DNA of 63,449 bases, from positions 1-63,449 of the forward strand of contig NZ_JAFIFK010000041.1 of NCBI RefSeq assembly GCF_020832045.1, read 5' to 3'. Position numbers and translations under genes: made by a program. Shown in pieces: positions 34,634-43,695 of this stretch. The DNA comes from Halomonas sp. (GTDB lineage Bacteria; Pseudomonadota; Gammaproteobacteria; Pseudomonadales; Halomonadaceae). Each line of letters opens with the position of its first letter. Position 1 is the first letter of the stretch. Under the pieces are notes generated by a model that ran no database searches, had not been told where the DNA came from, and saw nothing but the letters and a program-made list of their open reading frames with translations.

Positions 34634-35928
34634 TGCAGGAGCTCATGGTCTTCGTCGGTGGCCTCTTACTGTTGATGGCCATAGGTCTTCCGGTAGTGGT
34701 GGCCATCGGCATCACCTCCTTTATCGCACTTGCGGTGACCGGCGCCGGCGGCTTGCCGGTGGAGTTGATGTCGCTACGTATGGTGCAGACGCTCAACAAT
34801 TTCACGCTGTTGGCGATCCCGCTCTTCATCCTGGCCGCCAACATCATGAACACGGGGTCGACCACCACTCGGATTTTCGATTTTGCCACCGCCCTGGTGG
34901 GCTTCACCAAGGGCGGTCTGGGGCATGCCAACGTGGTTGCCAGTTCGATCTTCGCGACCATGTCGGGCACCGCCGTGGCCGATGCTGCGGGTCTTGGCAG
35001 CATCGAAATAAAAGCCATGAAGGAGCGGGGCTACGACCTCGGCTACTCGGCAGGCATCACGGCGGCTTCGAGCGTCATCGGGCCGATCCTGCCGCCGAGC
35101 ATCGCACTGGTGGTCTACGGTTGGCTGGCGAATGTCAGTATCGGCGCGCTGTTCATGGCGGGGCTGGTGCCGGGTATCCTGATGGCACTGATGTTCATGG
35201 GCATGACCGTCGTGCTAGGTGCCGGCAAGCGCGTGACGATGCCGCCCCCGGTGCCTTTCGATGGCAAGGAAGTGCTGCGGACCGGCAGGCGCGCCATTCT
35301 GCCGCTGTTCATGCCGGCCATCATCGTCGGGGGTATCTGGACGGGGCTGTTCACGCCCACCGAGGCGGGTGCGATCGCATCGCTCTATGCGGTGGTGCTG
35401 GGGGGCGTGGTCTATCGTGACCTCTCCTTGCGCGATCTGTTCCAGGCTTTCCGGCGCTCCTTGATGTTCAGCGCTGCCATTCTGCTGATCATCGCCGTGT
35501 CGAGTTTCTATGGCTGGATCCTGGTGCGTATCGGCATTCCTCAGGCGCTGGCGGGGCAGGTGGCGAGCATCGACATGCCTACTATTCTGTTGCTGCTGGC
35601 CTTTGCGCTGTTCTTCCTGCTGATCGGTTGCTTCATGTCGGTAATCGAGAGCATTTTAATCTTCACTCCCATCGTGGTGCCCGCCGCGCTGGCTGCCGGA
35701 CTCGATCCGATCCACTTTGGCATCGTCATGGTGATCACCCTGTCGGTAGGCGTCATTACGCCCCCTTTCGGCACGGTGTTGTTCCTGATGGTGGGAATCA
35801 CGCGGCTGCGCTACTCGCAGATCGTGGTGGCGATCCTGCCGTTTCTAATCCCGATCTTTCTGACGATATTGATCCTGATCGCCCTCCCGGCGCTGGTTAC
35901 CTGGCTACCGCGGCTGATGGGCTACTGA
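34633..35928 (+). CDS. TRAP transporter large permease DctM, system 2
   Basis: A 431-residue channel subunit with about 12 TM segments. Family blocks include FATMSGTAVADAAGLGS, SSVIGPILPPSIALVVYG and SVGVITPPFGTVLFL. The start at 34633 overlaps the dctQ stop; an upstream in-frame extension lies entirely within dctQ and is not used. With the nearby SDR, CoA-transferase and lyase, the system may import a hydroxylated or branched dicarboxylate. Confidence 0.92.
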   Translation: MQELMVFVGGLLLLMAIGLPVVVAIGITSFIALAVTGAGGLPVELMSLRMVQTLNNFTLLAIPLFILAANIMNTGSTTTRIFDFATALVGFTKGGLGHANVVASSIFATMSGTAVADAAGLGSIEIKAMKERGYDLGYSAGITAASSVIGPILPPSIALVVYGWLANVSIGALFMAGLVPGILMALMFMGMTVVLGAGKRVTMPPPVPFDGKEVLRTGRRAILPLFMPAIIVGGIWTGLFTPTEAGAIASLYAVVLGGVVYRDLSLRDLFQAFRRSLMFSAAILLIIAVSSFYGWILVRIGIPQALAGQVASIDMPTILLLLAFALFFLLIGCFMSVIESILIFTPIVVPAALAAGLDPIHFGIVMVITLSVGVITPPFGTVLFLMVGITRLRYSQIVVAILPFLIPIFLTILILIALPALVTWLPRLMGY

Positions 35929-35936
35929 ACCGCTAG

Positions 35937-35965
35937 GCGGCCTCACAGGGAACGCACGAGGCCGC
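35937..35965 (+). other. GC-rich hairpin after dctM 2
   Basis: GCGGCCTC and GAGGCCGC form an 8-bp stem with a 13-base loop just past the dctM stop. There is no T run, so it is more likely an RNA 3'-end stabiliser or a Rho-associated end than an intrinsic terminator. Confidence 0.4.
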
Positions 35966-36002
35966 TACGGGTCACAAGCGATACCATCGCAAGGGAACCG
36001 CC

Positions 36003-36458
36003 ATGCTCGATACCATCCAGCGTTTCTTCCAGCAGGCCCTGGCCGAGCCCGAGCGCTCGGACGACCCGGCGCCAACCCTCGAGCGCGCCACTGCTGCGCT
36101 GCTGTGCGAGGTGATGCGCGCCGACTATCACACTGACGAAGCCCAACTCGTGGCGTTACGTGACCTTCTCATGTCTCACTTTCAGCTCTCCGCCGAAGCC
36201 GTGGAGGAGCTGATGGAAATGGCTCGCGACGAAGTCGAGAATTCCGTTGACCACTATCAGTTCGTCAGCTTGATCAAACAGCATTACGACTACGCGCAGC
36301 GCTGCGAGCTGGTGCGCATGATGTGGCTGCTGGCCAATGTCGACGCCAGCCATAATGCGCTCGAAGAGCACCGCATCCGGCGCCTGGCGGACCTCCTGCA
36401 TGTCAGCCACTCCGACTTCATCCGTACCAAGCTTCAGGTTCAGGGCAAGGTGGGCTAA
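36003..36458 (+). CDS. TerB-like protein
   Basis: A 151-residue, largely helical acidic protein of the TerB/DjlA-like family. Its pattern is ATAALLCEVMRADYHTDEAQL, then a second helical repeat around VRMMWLLANVDASHNALEEH with conserved Asp and Glu in each half. The founding TerB of tellurite-resistance operons binds metal; single-domain relatives are common and mostly uncharacterised. No other ter gene is nearby, so I would not claim tellurite resistance. Confidence 0.78.
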   Translation: MLDTIQRFFQQALAEPERSDDPAPTLERATAALLCEVMRADYHTDEAQLVALRDLLMSHFQLSAEAVEELMEMARDEVENSVDHYQFVSLIKQHYDYAQRCELVRMMWLLANVDASHNALEEHRIRRLADLLHVSHSDFIRTKLQVQGKVG

Positions 36459-36593
36459 CCGGCTGCCGGACCAAGGGTTTGATCTGCGACAGCAGGCCAA
36501 GGGTTTGGCGCGGCAGCCGCTCAGACGTGCTGGTAGACTAGGGCGCTCGTTCCGGCAGGGGCCGGCTGCGTCAGCGTATTCTGGGGGAGTGGC

Positions 36594-37838
36594 ATGTCTC
36601 GTGAAACCGTCGTCCTGGGAGCCGGCATGGTCGGCGTCTCCATTGCTTGGCATTTGGCACGCCGCGGTCGCTCGGTGCTGCTGGTGGATCGCCGTCCGCC
36701 CGGGCAGGAGACCTCCTATGGCAATGGCGGGCTGATTCAGCGCGAGGCGGTACGTCCCTACACCTTTCCTCGCGAATTCGGCAAGCTGCTGAGTTCTCTG
36801 CCGAACCGACGGGTCGACATACGCTACCAGTGGAGCGGCGTGCTGCAATTCGCCGGGCCGCTTTTCGATTATTGGCGACACTCGGCTCCGCATCGCTATG
36901 CGCATATCGTGCCCGAGTACGCCTCGCTCATCGCTCTCTCCACCCAGGAGCATGCGCCCATGATCGAGGCGGCGGGTGCGGATGAGCTGATCGGCAAGGA
37001 AGGCTGGCTGGAAGTCCACCGCAGCCAGGCGGAGCTCGATCGTCGGGCGGGAGAGGCCGAAGACGCCGCCAATCGTTTCGGCGTGACACATGCTTTGCTC
37101 GACGGCAAAGGGCTTTCGCGCAAGGAACCTGACTTGAGCGCCGGTCTGGCAGGTGCCATTCACTGGACCAATTCATGGAGCGTGGCCGATCCCGGTGGCC
37201 TGGTTGCCGCTTATGCTCGAAGTTTCGAGCAGCTGGGCGGTGAATTCCTTCAGGCCGATGTGAAGAGAATCAGCCGGATCGGGTCCGGCTGGCGCGTCGA
37301 CACCGACCAGGGCGGACACGAAACCCAGGATGTGGTGGTGGCGCTGGGCCCTTGGGCGGGGGGCTGGCTAAAGGAGCTGGGTTATCACCTTCCTACCTTC
37401 GTCAAGCGCGGTTACCACATGCACTATGGCGTAGCGGAAGGTAAGCGTATCAACCATTGGCTGGCCGACGCCGATATCGGCTATATCCTCGCGCCGATGC
37501 GGGCCGGTATACGCCTGACCACTGGCGCCGAGCTTGCCCGTCTCTATGCGCCACCCGCTCATGGCCAACTGGCTGCCGCCGAACGTTGCGCAAGGGAGAT
37601 CTATCCAGCCTTGGGCGAGCGGCTCGAGGCAGAACCGTGGAAGGGCGCGCGGCCATGCCTTCCCGACATGAAGCCCGTTATCGGGCCGGCGCCTCGCCAT
37701 CCCGGGCTGTGGCTGGCTTTCGGGCATGGCCACCAGGGCTTCACCATGGGGCCGGCTACGGGGCGCGTGCTGGCGGAGATGATGGCAGGGGAGCCGACAG
37801 CCGTTGATTTGACGCCGTTTCGTGCCGATCGCTTCTAA
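36594..37838 (+). CDS. FAD-dependent amino-acid dehydrogenase/oxidase (DadA-like, DAO family)
   Basis: A 414-residue flavoprotein. The N-terminal Rossmann motif is VVLGAGMVGVSIAWHLARRG, then ETSYGNGGLIQ. The C-terminal DAO block GLWLAFGHGHQGFTMGPATG is intact. It resembles D-amino acid dehydrogenase, which oxidises D-amino acids to 2-oxo acids and passes electrons to quinone, but has no alanine racemase partner here. GGGGAG precedes the ATG. Related enzymes act on glycine, sarcosine or hydroxyproline, so the substrate is open. Confidence 0.85.
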   Translation: MSRETVVLGAGMVGVSIAWHLARRGRSVLLVDRRPPGQETSYGNGGLIQREAVRPYTFPREFGKLLSSLPNRRVDIRYQWSGVLQFAGPLFDYWRHSAPHRYAHIVPEYASLIALSTQEHAPMIEAAGADELIGKEGWLEVHRSQAELDRRAGEAEDAANRFGVTHALLDGKGLSRKEPDLSAGLAGAIHWTNSWSVADPGGLVAAYARSFEQLGGEFLQADVKRISRIGSGWRVDTDQGGHETQDVVVALGPWAGGWLKELGYHLPTFVKRGYHMHYGVAEGKRINHWLADADIGYILAPMRAGIRLTTGAELARLYAPPAHGQLAAAERCAREIYPALGERLEAEPWKGARPCLPDMKPVIGPAPRHPGLWLAFGHGHQGFTMGPATGRVLAEMMAGEPTAVDLTPFRADRF

Positions 37839-37883
37839 GCGGAGTGCGGAATCGTCACTGCGAAAGGCTGGTGCATCGGGCCG

Positions 37884-38309
37884 TCATTCAGCCCGTGAGC
37901 GTCGCTTGCGCCATAGGTGATGGATGAACTTCATCACCAGTGTCATCACGTAGACCACCCAGCCGGCCGTGGCGAGCACGTTGAACAGCAGCATCTTCTG
38001 CTGGCCGCTCATGGGAGCGAACAGGGTCTCGATGAGCACGCCAAGCACCAGAACCAGTGCCATGGGCAGCGCCAGGATGTGCATCCACATTTCGGTGCGC
38101 CGCTTGCGCACGTGGTAGCGGCTCAGATGTATCCGAAACGGGCGGTGCACGAAGCTGACCAGAACCATGGTGCCTAGGGCAAGCAACGCTGCCAGGGTCG
38201 GCTCGACGCTGTCGATACTGGCCGAGATGCCGATCGACCAGAAGAACACGATCCACATCAATCCGGCCAGAATGGCGACGATATCGGCGTAGTGACGAAC
38301 CCGAGGCAT
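37884..38309 (-). CDS. Small membrane protein of unknown function
   Basis: A 141-residue protein with four predicted TM segments (starting VAILAGLMWIVFFWSIGI and ending near VLATAGWVVYVMTLVMKF), with a basic cytoplasmic stretch between the second and third and a basic C-terminus. I do not recognise the family. It diverges from pyrC; its ribosome binding site is poor. Coding is supported by its membrane topology and by filling the space between two solid genes. Confidence 0.65.
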   Translation of the reverse strand: MPRVRHYADIVAILAGLMWIVFFWSIGISASIDSVEPTLAALLALGTMVLVSFVHRPFRIHLSRYHVRKRRTEMWMHILALPMALVLVLGVLIETLFAPMSGQQKMLLFNVLATAGWVVYVMTLVMKFIHHLWRKRRSRAE

Positions 38310-38445
38310 TGGCAGCGACTCTCACGGAAAAACGGCGTCGATGATACGGTAAAACGGCTAGTGTTGCTGCCGCTGTGGCAATTTACTTGCCGAGGGGCAA
38401 GCGTGTCGAGCCTGGGCAATTCGACCAAGGCTTCCGGTATACTCT

Positions 38446-38480
38446 GGCGTCGACACTCATGCTGAACGACAGGATACGCC
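38446..38480 (+). promoter_or_regulatory. pyrC leader with possible start-codon-proximal hairpin
   Basis: A TATACT -10 lies at 38438-38443. GGCGT (38446-38450) is complementary to ACGCC (38476-38480), which touches the GTG start and the AGGA site. In enteric bacteria, pyrC is regulated by a leader hairpin whose formation depends on a CTP-sensitive transcription start. This resemblance is suggestive only. Confidence 0.35.
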
Positions 38481-39518
38481 GTGACCGCTATCACCTTGAC
38501 CCGACCCGATGACTGGCATCTCCACCTGCGCGACGGTGAAGCGCTTGCGGCCGTGGTCCCCGCCACGGCGCGCCAGATGGGGCGGGCGATCGTCATGCCC
38601 AACCTCAAGCCGCCGGTCACCACCACCGAGCAGGCTCGCAGCTACCGGGAACGAATCCTGGCGGCGCGCCCCGAGGGCTCCGCCTTCGAGCCGCTGATGA
38701 CACTTTATCTCACCGACAAGACACCGGCGGACGAGATCGAGCGCGCCGTGGAAAGCGGACTGGTGCAGGCAGTGAAGCTCTATCCCGCCGGGGCAACGAC
38801 CAATTCCGACTCCGGCGTCACCGATTTGGCGAACTGCGAGGCGGCCATTGCCGCCATGGCACGCCTGGGACTTCCGCTACTGGTTCATGGCGAAGTCACC
38901 GATGCCGAGATCGATATCTTCGATCGCGAGGCGGTATTCATCGAGCGAATCATGAAGCCTCTGCTAGAGCGGCATCCCGATCTCAACGTCGTATTCGAGC
39001 ACATCACGACCGCCGACGCTGTCGAATTCGTCTCTCAGGCACCGGCCAACGTGGGAGCGACGATCACCGCACACCACCTGCTTTACAACCGCAACCACAT
39101 GCTGGTTGGTGGCATTCGTCCGCATTACTACTGCCTGCCGATCCTCAAGCGCGAACGCCATCGCGAAGCGCTGTTGGAGGCAGCTACCTCGGGCAGCGCC
39201 AAGTTCTTCCTCGGTACCGACAGCGCCCCCCACGCTCAGGGTGACAAGGAGTCGGCCTGCGGCTGTGCCGGAGCCTATACCGCGCCGGCGGCCATCGAAC
39301 TCTACGCCATGGCCTTCGAGCAGGTCGGCGCCCTGAGCCGGCTGGAGGGGTTCGCCAGCCATCATGGCCCTGACTTCTACCGCTTGCCGCGTAATCTCGA
39401 CACCATCACCCTGGTGCGCGAGGAGTGGACGATGCCCGATGTCTTGCCTTATGCGGGCGGGCAGCACATCGTGCCGCTCAAGGCGGGAGAAACCGTCACT
39501 TGGAAGCTTCGCGACTGA
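38481..39518 (+). CDS. pyrC: Dihydroorotase
   Basis: PyrC interconverts carbamoyl aspartate and dihydroorotate in pyrimidine biosynthesis. At 345 residues it matches the E. coli-type (type II) enzyme. The metal site is visible: [10 protein letters not shown] near residue 15, the carboxylated Lys in [16 protein letters not shown], His in [11 protein letters not shown] and in VFEHITTAD, and Asp in [10 protein letters not shown]. It starts with GTG after AGGA. A strong terminator ends the transcript. Confidence 0.96.
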   Translation: MTAITLTRPDDWHLHLRDGEALAAVVPATARQMGRAIVMPNLKPPVTTTEQARSYRERILAARPEGSAFEPLMTLYLTDKTPADEIERAVESGLVQAVKLYPAGATTNSDSGVTDLANCEAAIAAMARLGLPLLVHGEVTDAEIDIFDREAVFIERIMKPLLERHPDLNVVFEHITTADAVEFVSQAPANVGATITAHHLLYNRNHMLVGGIRPHYYCLPILKRERHREALLEAATSGSAKFFLGTDSAPHAQGDKESACGCAGAYTAPAAIELYAMAFEQVGALSRLEGFASHHGPDFYRLPRNLDTITLVREEWTMPDVLPYAGGQHIVPLKAGETVTWKLRD

Positions 39519-39538
39519 ACCTCCGCTCGACGCCATAC

Positions 39539-39573
39539 AGAACGGCCGCCTTGAAGGCGGCCGTTCTGTTTTT
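39539..39573 (+). terminator. Rho-independent terminator of pyrC
   Basis: A 12-bp perfect stem (39539-39550 with 39556-39567), a 5-base loop and GTTTTTG follow the pyrC stop by about 20 bp. Confidence 0.93.
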
Positions 39574-39599
39574 GCTCATGGGCGAGTGGCAGGGCGGGC

Positions 39600-40340
39600 T
39601 CAGCTCGCCGCAAGCTCCAGATCGGGGCAGGGCGCAGTCCCGGCGAGCCGGGCCACCATGCGCTCGACCATGCGGGCCGAATGGGCGGCGGCTTTCTCCA
39701 GGAACTGCTCGAACGAAATGTGATTGTCGCCACCGCCGACGATGTCGGACAGCGAGCGCACCACCACGAACGGACAGCCGTAGAGATGGCAGGTCTGGGC
39801 GATGGCGGCGGCCTCCATCTCGGCGGCCAGCATGGTCGGGAAGCGCGAGCGGGTTTTGGTGACCAGCTCCGGACAAGCCATGAACACGTCGCCGGTAGCG
39901 ATCAGGCCTTCCACCACCTTGACCTCGCCCAGCTCCTCGACGCACTCCCGGGCCAGCGTCACCAGGCGGGCATCGGGTAGATAGGCGGCAGGCATCTGCG
40001 GCACCTGGCCATGCTCGTAGCCAAATACCACGGCGTCCACGTCGTGGTGGCGTACCTCGCTGGAAACCACGACATCGCCGACTTCCAGGCCCTCGCCGAA
40101 ACCACCTGCCGAGCCGGTATTGATGATGGCTTCGGGATGATAGACGTCGAGCAGCAGGGTGGTGCCGATGGCGGCGTTGACCTTGCCGATGCCGGACTGC
40201 AGGATGATCACGTCCACACCGTGCAGCTTGCCATGATGGAAGGTACAGCCGACGTGGGTGCGGGTGCGGCGGTCTTCCAGCTGCGATGCCAGGTAGGCGA
40301 CCTCCTGAGCCATGGCGCCAATGATGCCGATGCGTTTCAT
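39600..40340 (-). CDS. mtnN: 5'-methylthioadenosine/S-adenosylhomocysteine nucleosidase
   Basis: MtnN (Pfs) hydrolyses MTA, SAH and 5'-deoxyadenosine, recycling by-products of SAM use. The 246-residue protein begins MKRIGIIGAMAQEVAYL. It has QSGIGKVNAAIGTTLLLD, NTGSAGGFG, the catalytic Glu in AAEMEAAAIAQ and the catalytic Asp in VVVRSLSDIVGGG. Its ATG at 40340 has only a weak ribosome binding site. It lies 94 bp downstream of folD and may be co-transcribed with it, linking methyl-group and folate metabolism. Confidence 0.94.
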   Translation of the reverse strand: MKRIGIIGAMAQEVAYLASQLEDRRTRTHVGCTFHHGKLHGVDVIILQSGIGKVNAAIGTTLLLDVYHPEAIINTGSAGGFGEGLEVGDVVVSSEVRHHDVDAVVFGYEHGQVPQMPAAYLPDARLVTLARECVEELGEVKVVEGLIATGDVFMACPELVTKTRSRFPTMLAAEMEAAAIAQTCHLYGCPFVVVRSLSDIVGGGDNHISFEQFLEKAAAHSARMVERMVARLAGTAPCPDLELAAS

Positions 40341-40434
40341 CTCGTGTTGTGTGCTCCGATTGGGCGACCGTGCCGCCGAGGCGTAAGTGCGTCTTACCTG
40401 GGAGGGCGCATTCTAGCCGAGCGGTGCTCCGCTG

Positions 40435-41313
40435 TCAGGACGGCGTGATTTCCAGTTCCATGGCATCGTGCCGTTCCGCTGCATAGAGCGTGTTCTCCAG
40501 CAGCGAGGCGACGGTCATCGGGCCCACCCCACCCGGGACTGGCGTGATCCAGGCGGCGCGCTCCGCGGCCGGGGCGTACTCCACGTCGCCGACCAGGCGA
40601 CCCTCCTCCTCGCGATTGATGCCCACGTCGATGACAATCGCGCCATCGCGCACCCATTCTCCCTTGACCAGCCCTGGCTTGCCTACCGCGACCACCAGCA
40701 GCTCGGCGCGACGCACGTGCGCTTCCAGGTCTCGGGTGAAACGATGGCACACGGTGGTGGTGCAGCCGGCGAGCATCAGCTCGAGCGCCATGGGGCGTCC
40801 GACGATGTTCGATGCGCCGACCACGGTGGCATCCAGGCCGCGTACCTTGAGGCCGCTGGCCTGCAGTAGGGTCATGATGCCCTTGGGGGTGCAGGGACGC
40901 AGGACGGGGAGCCGCTGGGCCAACCGGCCCAGGTTGTACGGGTGAAAGCCATCCACGTCCTTGTGCGGCAGGATGCGTTCCAGGATCGGGCGCGAGTCGA
41001 GGTGGGCCGGCAACGGCAGCTGCAGCAGGATGCCGTCGACGCTCGGGTCGTCATTCAGCTCGTCGATCAACTGCTCCAGCGCTTGCTGGCTGGTATCGCT
41101 GGGCAGGGCATGCTGAAAAGAGAGTATGCCGGCCTGATCGCAGGCCCGGTGCTTGTTGCTCACGTACACGTGGGAAGCCGGATCGTCGCCCACCAGAACG
41201 ACAGCCAGGCCTGGTATGCGCTTGCCCTCGCGGCGGCGCACCTCGACCTGGCGTGCAACCTGTTCGCGGACCTGGGCGGCTATGGCCTTGCCATCGATGA
41301 GTCGGGCAGTCAT
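40435..41313 (-). CDS. folD: Methylenetetrahydrofolate dehydrogenase/cyclohydrolase
   Basis: A bifunctional one-carbon enzyme of 292 residues converting 5,10-methylene-THF to 10-formyl-THF. It has the signature [18 protein letters not shown] with the catalytic region [18 protein letters not shown], the NADP site [16 protein letters not shown] and [12 protein letters not shown] at the C-terminus. The ATG at 41313 follows GGGGAG by 6 bp; a longer upstream frame lacks similarity. The gene is divergent from the tRNA cluster. Confidence 0.95.
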   Translation of the reverse strand: MTARLIDGKAIAAQVREQVARQVEVRRREGKRIPGLAVVLVGDDPASHVYVSNKHRACDQAGILSFQHALPSDTSQQALEQLIDELNDDPSVDGILLQLPLPAHLDSRPILERILPHKDVDGFHPYNLGRLAQRLPVLRPCTPKGIMTLLQASGLKVRGLDATVVGASNIVGRPMALELMLAGCTTTVCHRFTRDLEAHVRRAELLVVAVGKPGLVKGEWVRDGAIVIDVGINREEEGRLVGDVEYAPAAERAAWITPVPGGVGPMTVASLLENTLYAAERHDAMELEITPS

Positions 41314-41442
41314 CGTATCTCCCCTGTGGTGAGTGGTGTGAGCGTCGCTGGCAGGGCCGGCTTCGGATTCTCGACGGGGGCCGATTTTCGCACGCCGCGC
41401 CGTTAAGGCAAAGCGCAAAAGCCTCGATATGTCAGGAAGCTA

Positions 41443-41470
41443 TTGACCACGGAAGATTCTCGCGTAGAAT
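41443..41470 (+). promoter_or_regulatory. Sigma-70 promoter of the tRNA cluster
   Basis: TTGACC (41443-41448) and TAGAAT (41465-41470) with 16-bp spacing, followed by a GC-rich discriminator ACGCAGCGC. This pattern is typical for stable RNA promoters under stringent control. Confidence 0.75.
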
Positions 41471-41524
41471 ACGCAGCGCTCGACGAGGCCCTGTAGCGGG
41501 TGTCGAGGGCCGTGCGAAGGCCGG

Positions 41525-41601
41525 CGGGGTGTAGCGCAGTCTGGTAGCGCGCCTGCTTTGGGAGCAGGATGTCGGGGGTTCGAATCCCTCCACCCCGACC
41601 A
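41525..41601 (+). tRNA. tRNA-Pro (anticodon TGG)
   Basis: The acceptor stem CGGGGTG pairs with CACCCCG, followed by discriminator A and an encoded CCA. The anticodon stem CCTGC/GCAGG encloses loop TTTGGGA, giving UGG. The TTCGAAT T-loop is intact. Length 77. Confidence 0.97.
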
Positions 41602-41668
41602 CAACCTTTTGTTTGTGCTGAGGAAATGGTTCAGCAGGGTTGCGGTCAGACGCCATGGAACGTAGAAT

Positions 41669-41745
41669 GCGCCCATAGCTCAACCGGATAGAGCAACGGC
41701 CTTCTAAGCCGTAGGTTGCAGGTTCGAGTCCTGCTGGGCGTGCCA
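41669..41745 (+). tRNA. tRNA-Arg (anticodon TCT)
   Basis: The acceptor GCGCCCA pairs with TGGGCGT (one G-U pair), with discriminator G and CCA encoded. The anticodon stem ACGGC/GCCGT encloses CTTCTAA, giving UCU for the rare AGA/AGG Arg codons. Length 77. Confidence 0.96.
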
Positions 41746-41789
41746 ATCTGGCGCACGCAGCTGGATTCCGGTTCGAACGATGTCGATAT

Positions 41790-41865
41790 GGTGGATGTAG
41801 CTCAGTGGTAGAGCCCCGGATTGTGGCTCCGGTGGTCGTGGGTTCGATCCCCATCATCCACCCCA
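41790..41865 (+). tRNA. tRNA-His (anticodon GTG), copy 1
   Basis: The extra 5' G at position -1 pairs with discriminator C. The acceptor GTGGATG pairs with CATCCAC, and CCA is encoded. Loop TTGTGGC gives anticodon GUG. It is followed by an identical copy after 30 bp. Confidence 0.96.
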
Positions 41866-41895
41866 TTCGACTTCTCAGTACTTCCGTTTTGCAAT

Positions 41896-41971
41896 GGTGG
41901 ATGTAGCTCAGTGGTAGAGCCCCGGATTGTGGCTCCGGTGGTCGTGGGTTCGATCCCCATCATCCACCCCA
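41896..41971 (+). tRNA. tRNA-His (anticodon GTG), copy 2
   Basis: The 76 bases are identical to copy 1, including the -1 G and encoded CCA. The short flanking spacer is unlike the gene itself, so the two copies are a local duplication or a conserved tandem pair. The 272 bp after it hold the tig promoter and no gene. Confidence 0.96.
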
Positions 41972-42160
41972 TTGCACCTCTTTTCTTCTCGCGCCGACTT
42001 CTCATCGACATGCCATCCTGCATGCAGCCTGTCATGCGGTCTGGAGTGGTCAGGTGCGCCGTCGCGCGTATCAGCCGTCTCCGAGGCTGAGTCGTAGCGG
42101 TATCGGTACCGCATACCCTTGTAAAATGCCCGGAGTGCCCCCATTCAATGGGCTTAACGC

Positions 42161-42189
42161 TTGCCAGCGTAGGGCGGGATTCTTAGAAT
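42161..42189 (+). promoter_or_regulatory. Sigma-70 promoter of tig
   Basis: TTGCCA (42161-42166) and TAGAAT (42184-42189) with exact 17-bp spacing, about 55 bp before the trigger-factor start. Confidence 0.75.
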
Positions 42190-42243
42190 CTCTCTTTTAC
42201 ATTCACGCTTCCCAAGAACGCCCCAGTCGGTAGAGGACCATTC

Positions 42244-43602
42244 ATGCAAGTTTCCGTCGAAACGACCTCCCAGATCGAGCGCCGTGTCACGTTCCAGGTG
42301 CCGGCCGCCGAGGTCGATGAGGCCGTCGAGGCCCGCCTCAAGGACACGGCGAAGAACATTCGTCTCAACGGTTTCCGTAAAGGCCGGGTTCCCATGACCG
42401 TGGTGCGCCAGCGTTACGGTCGCGGCGTGCGCGACGAGGTCGTGGGCGAGCTGATGCGTGAGCGCTATGTGCGTGCCATCACCGAGCAGAACCTCAACCC
42501 GGCCGGATTCCCGAGCATCGAGCCCAAGGTCGACGAGGCCGGCAAGGATCTCGAGTTCGTGGCTTCCCTGGAAGTCTATCCCGAGGTCGAGCTGGCCTCG
42601 ATCGAAGGCACCGAGGTCGAGCGGCCTGCAGTCGAGGTGAGCGACACCGATCTCGAGGAGATGGTCGAGACCCTGCGCAAGCAGAATGCTTCCTGGGAGG
42701 AAGTCGACCGCGCCGCTGAAGAGGGCGATCAGGTAAAGATCGACTTCCAGGGCTTCCTTGGCGACGAGCCGTTCGAAGGCGGTAGCGCCGAAGGGCACGA
42801 CCTGGTGCTCGGCTCCGGCAATTTCATTCCCGGCTTCGAAGACCAGCTCACCGGTGCCAAGGCGGGTGATGAGAAGGAGATCAAGGTCACCTTCCCCGAG
42901 GACTATCAGGCCGAGCATCTTGCGGGCCAGGAAGCGACCTTCAAGGTCAAGGTCCATGCGGTCAAGGGTCAGGCCCTGCCGGAAATCGACGATGCCTTCA
43001 TCAAGCGCTTCGGTGTCGAAGACGGCGACATTGAGAAATTCCGTGCCGAAGTGAAGAAGAACATGGCCCGCGAAGCCAAGCAGGCGGTCGACAACCGGGT
43101 CAAGCAGCAGGTTCTGGAAGCGCTGAAGAAGGCCAACGACATCCCGGTGCCTCAGTCGCTGGTTCAGCAGGAAACCGATGCGCTCAAGCGTCAGGCGGCA
43201 CAGCAGTTTGGCCTGGGCGAGGACTTCGACGTCTCCCAGCTGCCCAACGAACTGTTCTCCGAGCAAGCCAAGAGCCGGGTCCAGGTCGGCCTGCTGCTGG
43301 CCGAGGTGATCAAGTCAAACGAGCTTGACGCCACCGACGACGAAATTCGAGCCAAGGTCGAGGAGCTTGCCGAGCAGTACCAGGAGCCGCAGCAGGTCGT
43401 TGACTACTACATGAACAACGACCAGCTGAAGACTCAGGTCAAGTCGGCCATCCTCGAGGAAAAGGCCGTCGACAAGCTGCTGGAGCAGGCGGCTGTCAAA
43501 GATGTGGAAATGAGCTACCAGCAGGCGCTTGCCGCTGCACAGCAGAGCGAGCAGGCTGAAGAGGGCGCTGCCGAGGAAGGCGAGGAAGAAGCCAAGAGCT
43601 GA
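42244..43602 (+). CDS. tig: Trigger factor
   Basis: This ribosome-associated chaperone and peptidyl-prolyl isomerase has 452 residues, close to the usual ~430-450. The N-terminal ribosome-binding signature is GFRKGRVPMTVVRQRYG (around residue 45). The FKBP domain has GDQVKIDFQGFLGDEPFEGG, then FIPGFEDQLTGAKAGDE. The helical C-terminal domain ends in an acidic tail. It heads the tig-clpP-clpX-lon cluster. Confidence 0.96.
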   Translation: MQVSVETTSQIERRVTFQVPAAEVDEAVEARLKDTAKNIRLNGFRKGRVPMTVVRQRYGRGVRDEVVGELMRERYVRAITEQNLNPAGFPSIEPKVDEAGKDLEFVASLEVYPEVELASIEGTEVERPAVEVSDTDLEEMVETLRKQNASWEEVDRAAEEGDQVKIDFQGFLGDEPFEGGSAEGHDLVLGSGNFIPGFEDQLTGAKAGDEKEIKVTFPEDYQAEHLAGQEATFKVKVHAVKGQALPEIDDAFIKRFGVEDGDIEKFRAEVKKNMAREAKQAVDNRVKQQVLEALKKANDIPVPQSLVQQETDALKRQAAQQFGLGEDFDVSQLPNELFSEQAKSRVQVGLLLAEVIKSNELDATDDEIRAKVEELAEQYQEPQQVVDYYMNNDQLKTQVKSAILEEKAVDKLLEQAAVKDVEMSYQQALAAAQQSEQAEEGAAEEGEEEAKS

Positions 43603-43625
43603 TTCGCGTCACGCCTGCCTTCATT

Positions 43626-43652
43626 CGCCGGCCACTGCGAGAGCGGCCGGCG
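43626..43652 (+). other. Intercistronic hairpin between tig and clpP
   Basis: CGCCGGCC and GGCCGGCG form an 8-bp GC-only stem with an 11-base loop and no T run. It may stabilise the tig transcript or cause partial termination. Confidence 0.45.
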
Positions 43653-43695
43653 GATGGAGTCGCCCCCATTCATCGGATGCAAGGACATCACACTG

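Noticed and set aside
36003..36458. Tellurite resistance gene
   Set aside because: A single TerB-like domain without other ter genes does not support that function.
41521..41971. Integration (att) site or genomic island at the tRNA cluster
   Set aside because: No integrase gene, no direct repeat of a tRNA 3' end outside the tandem tRNA-His pair, and flanking genes are core genes.
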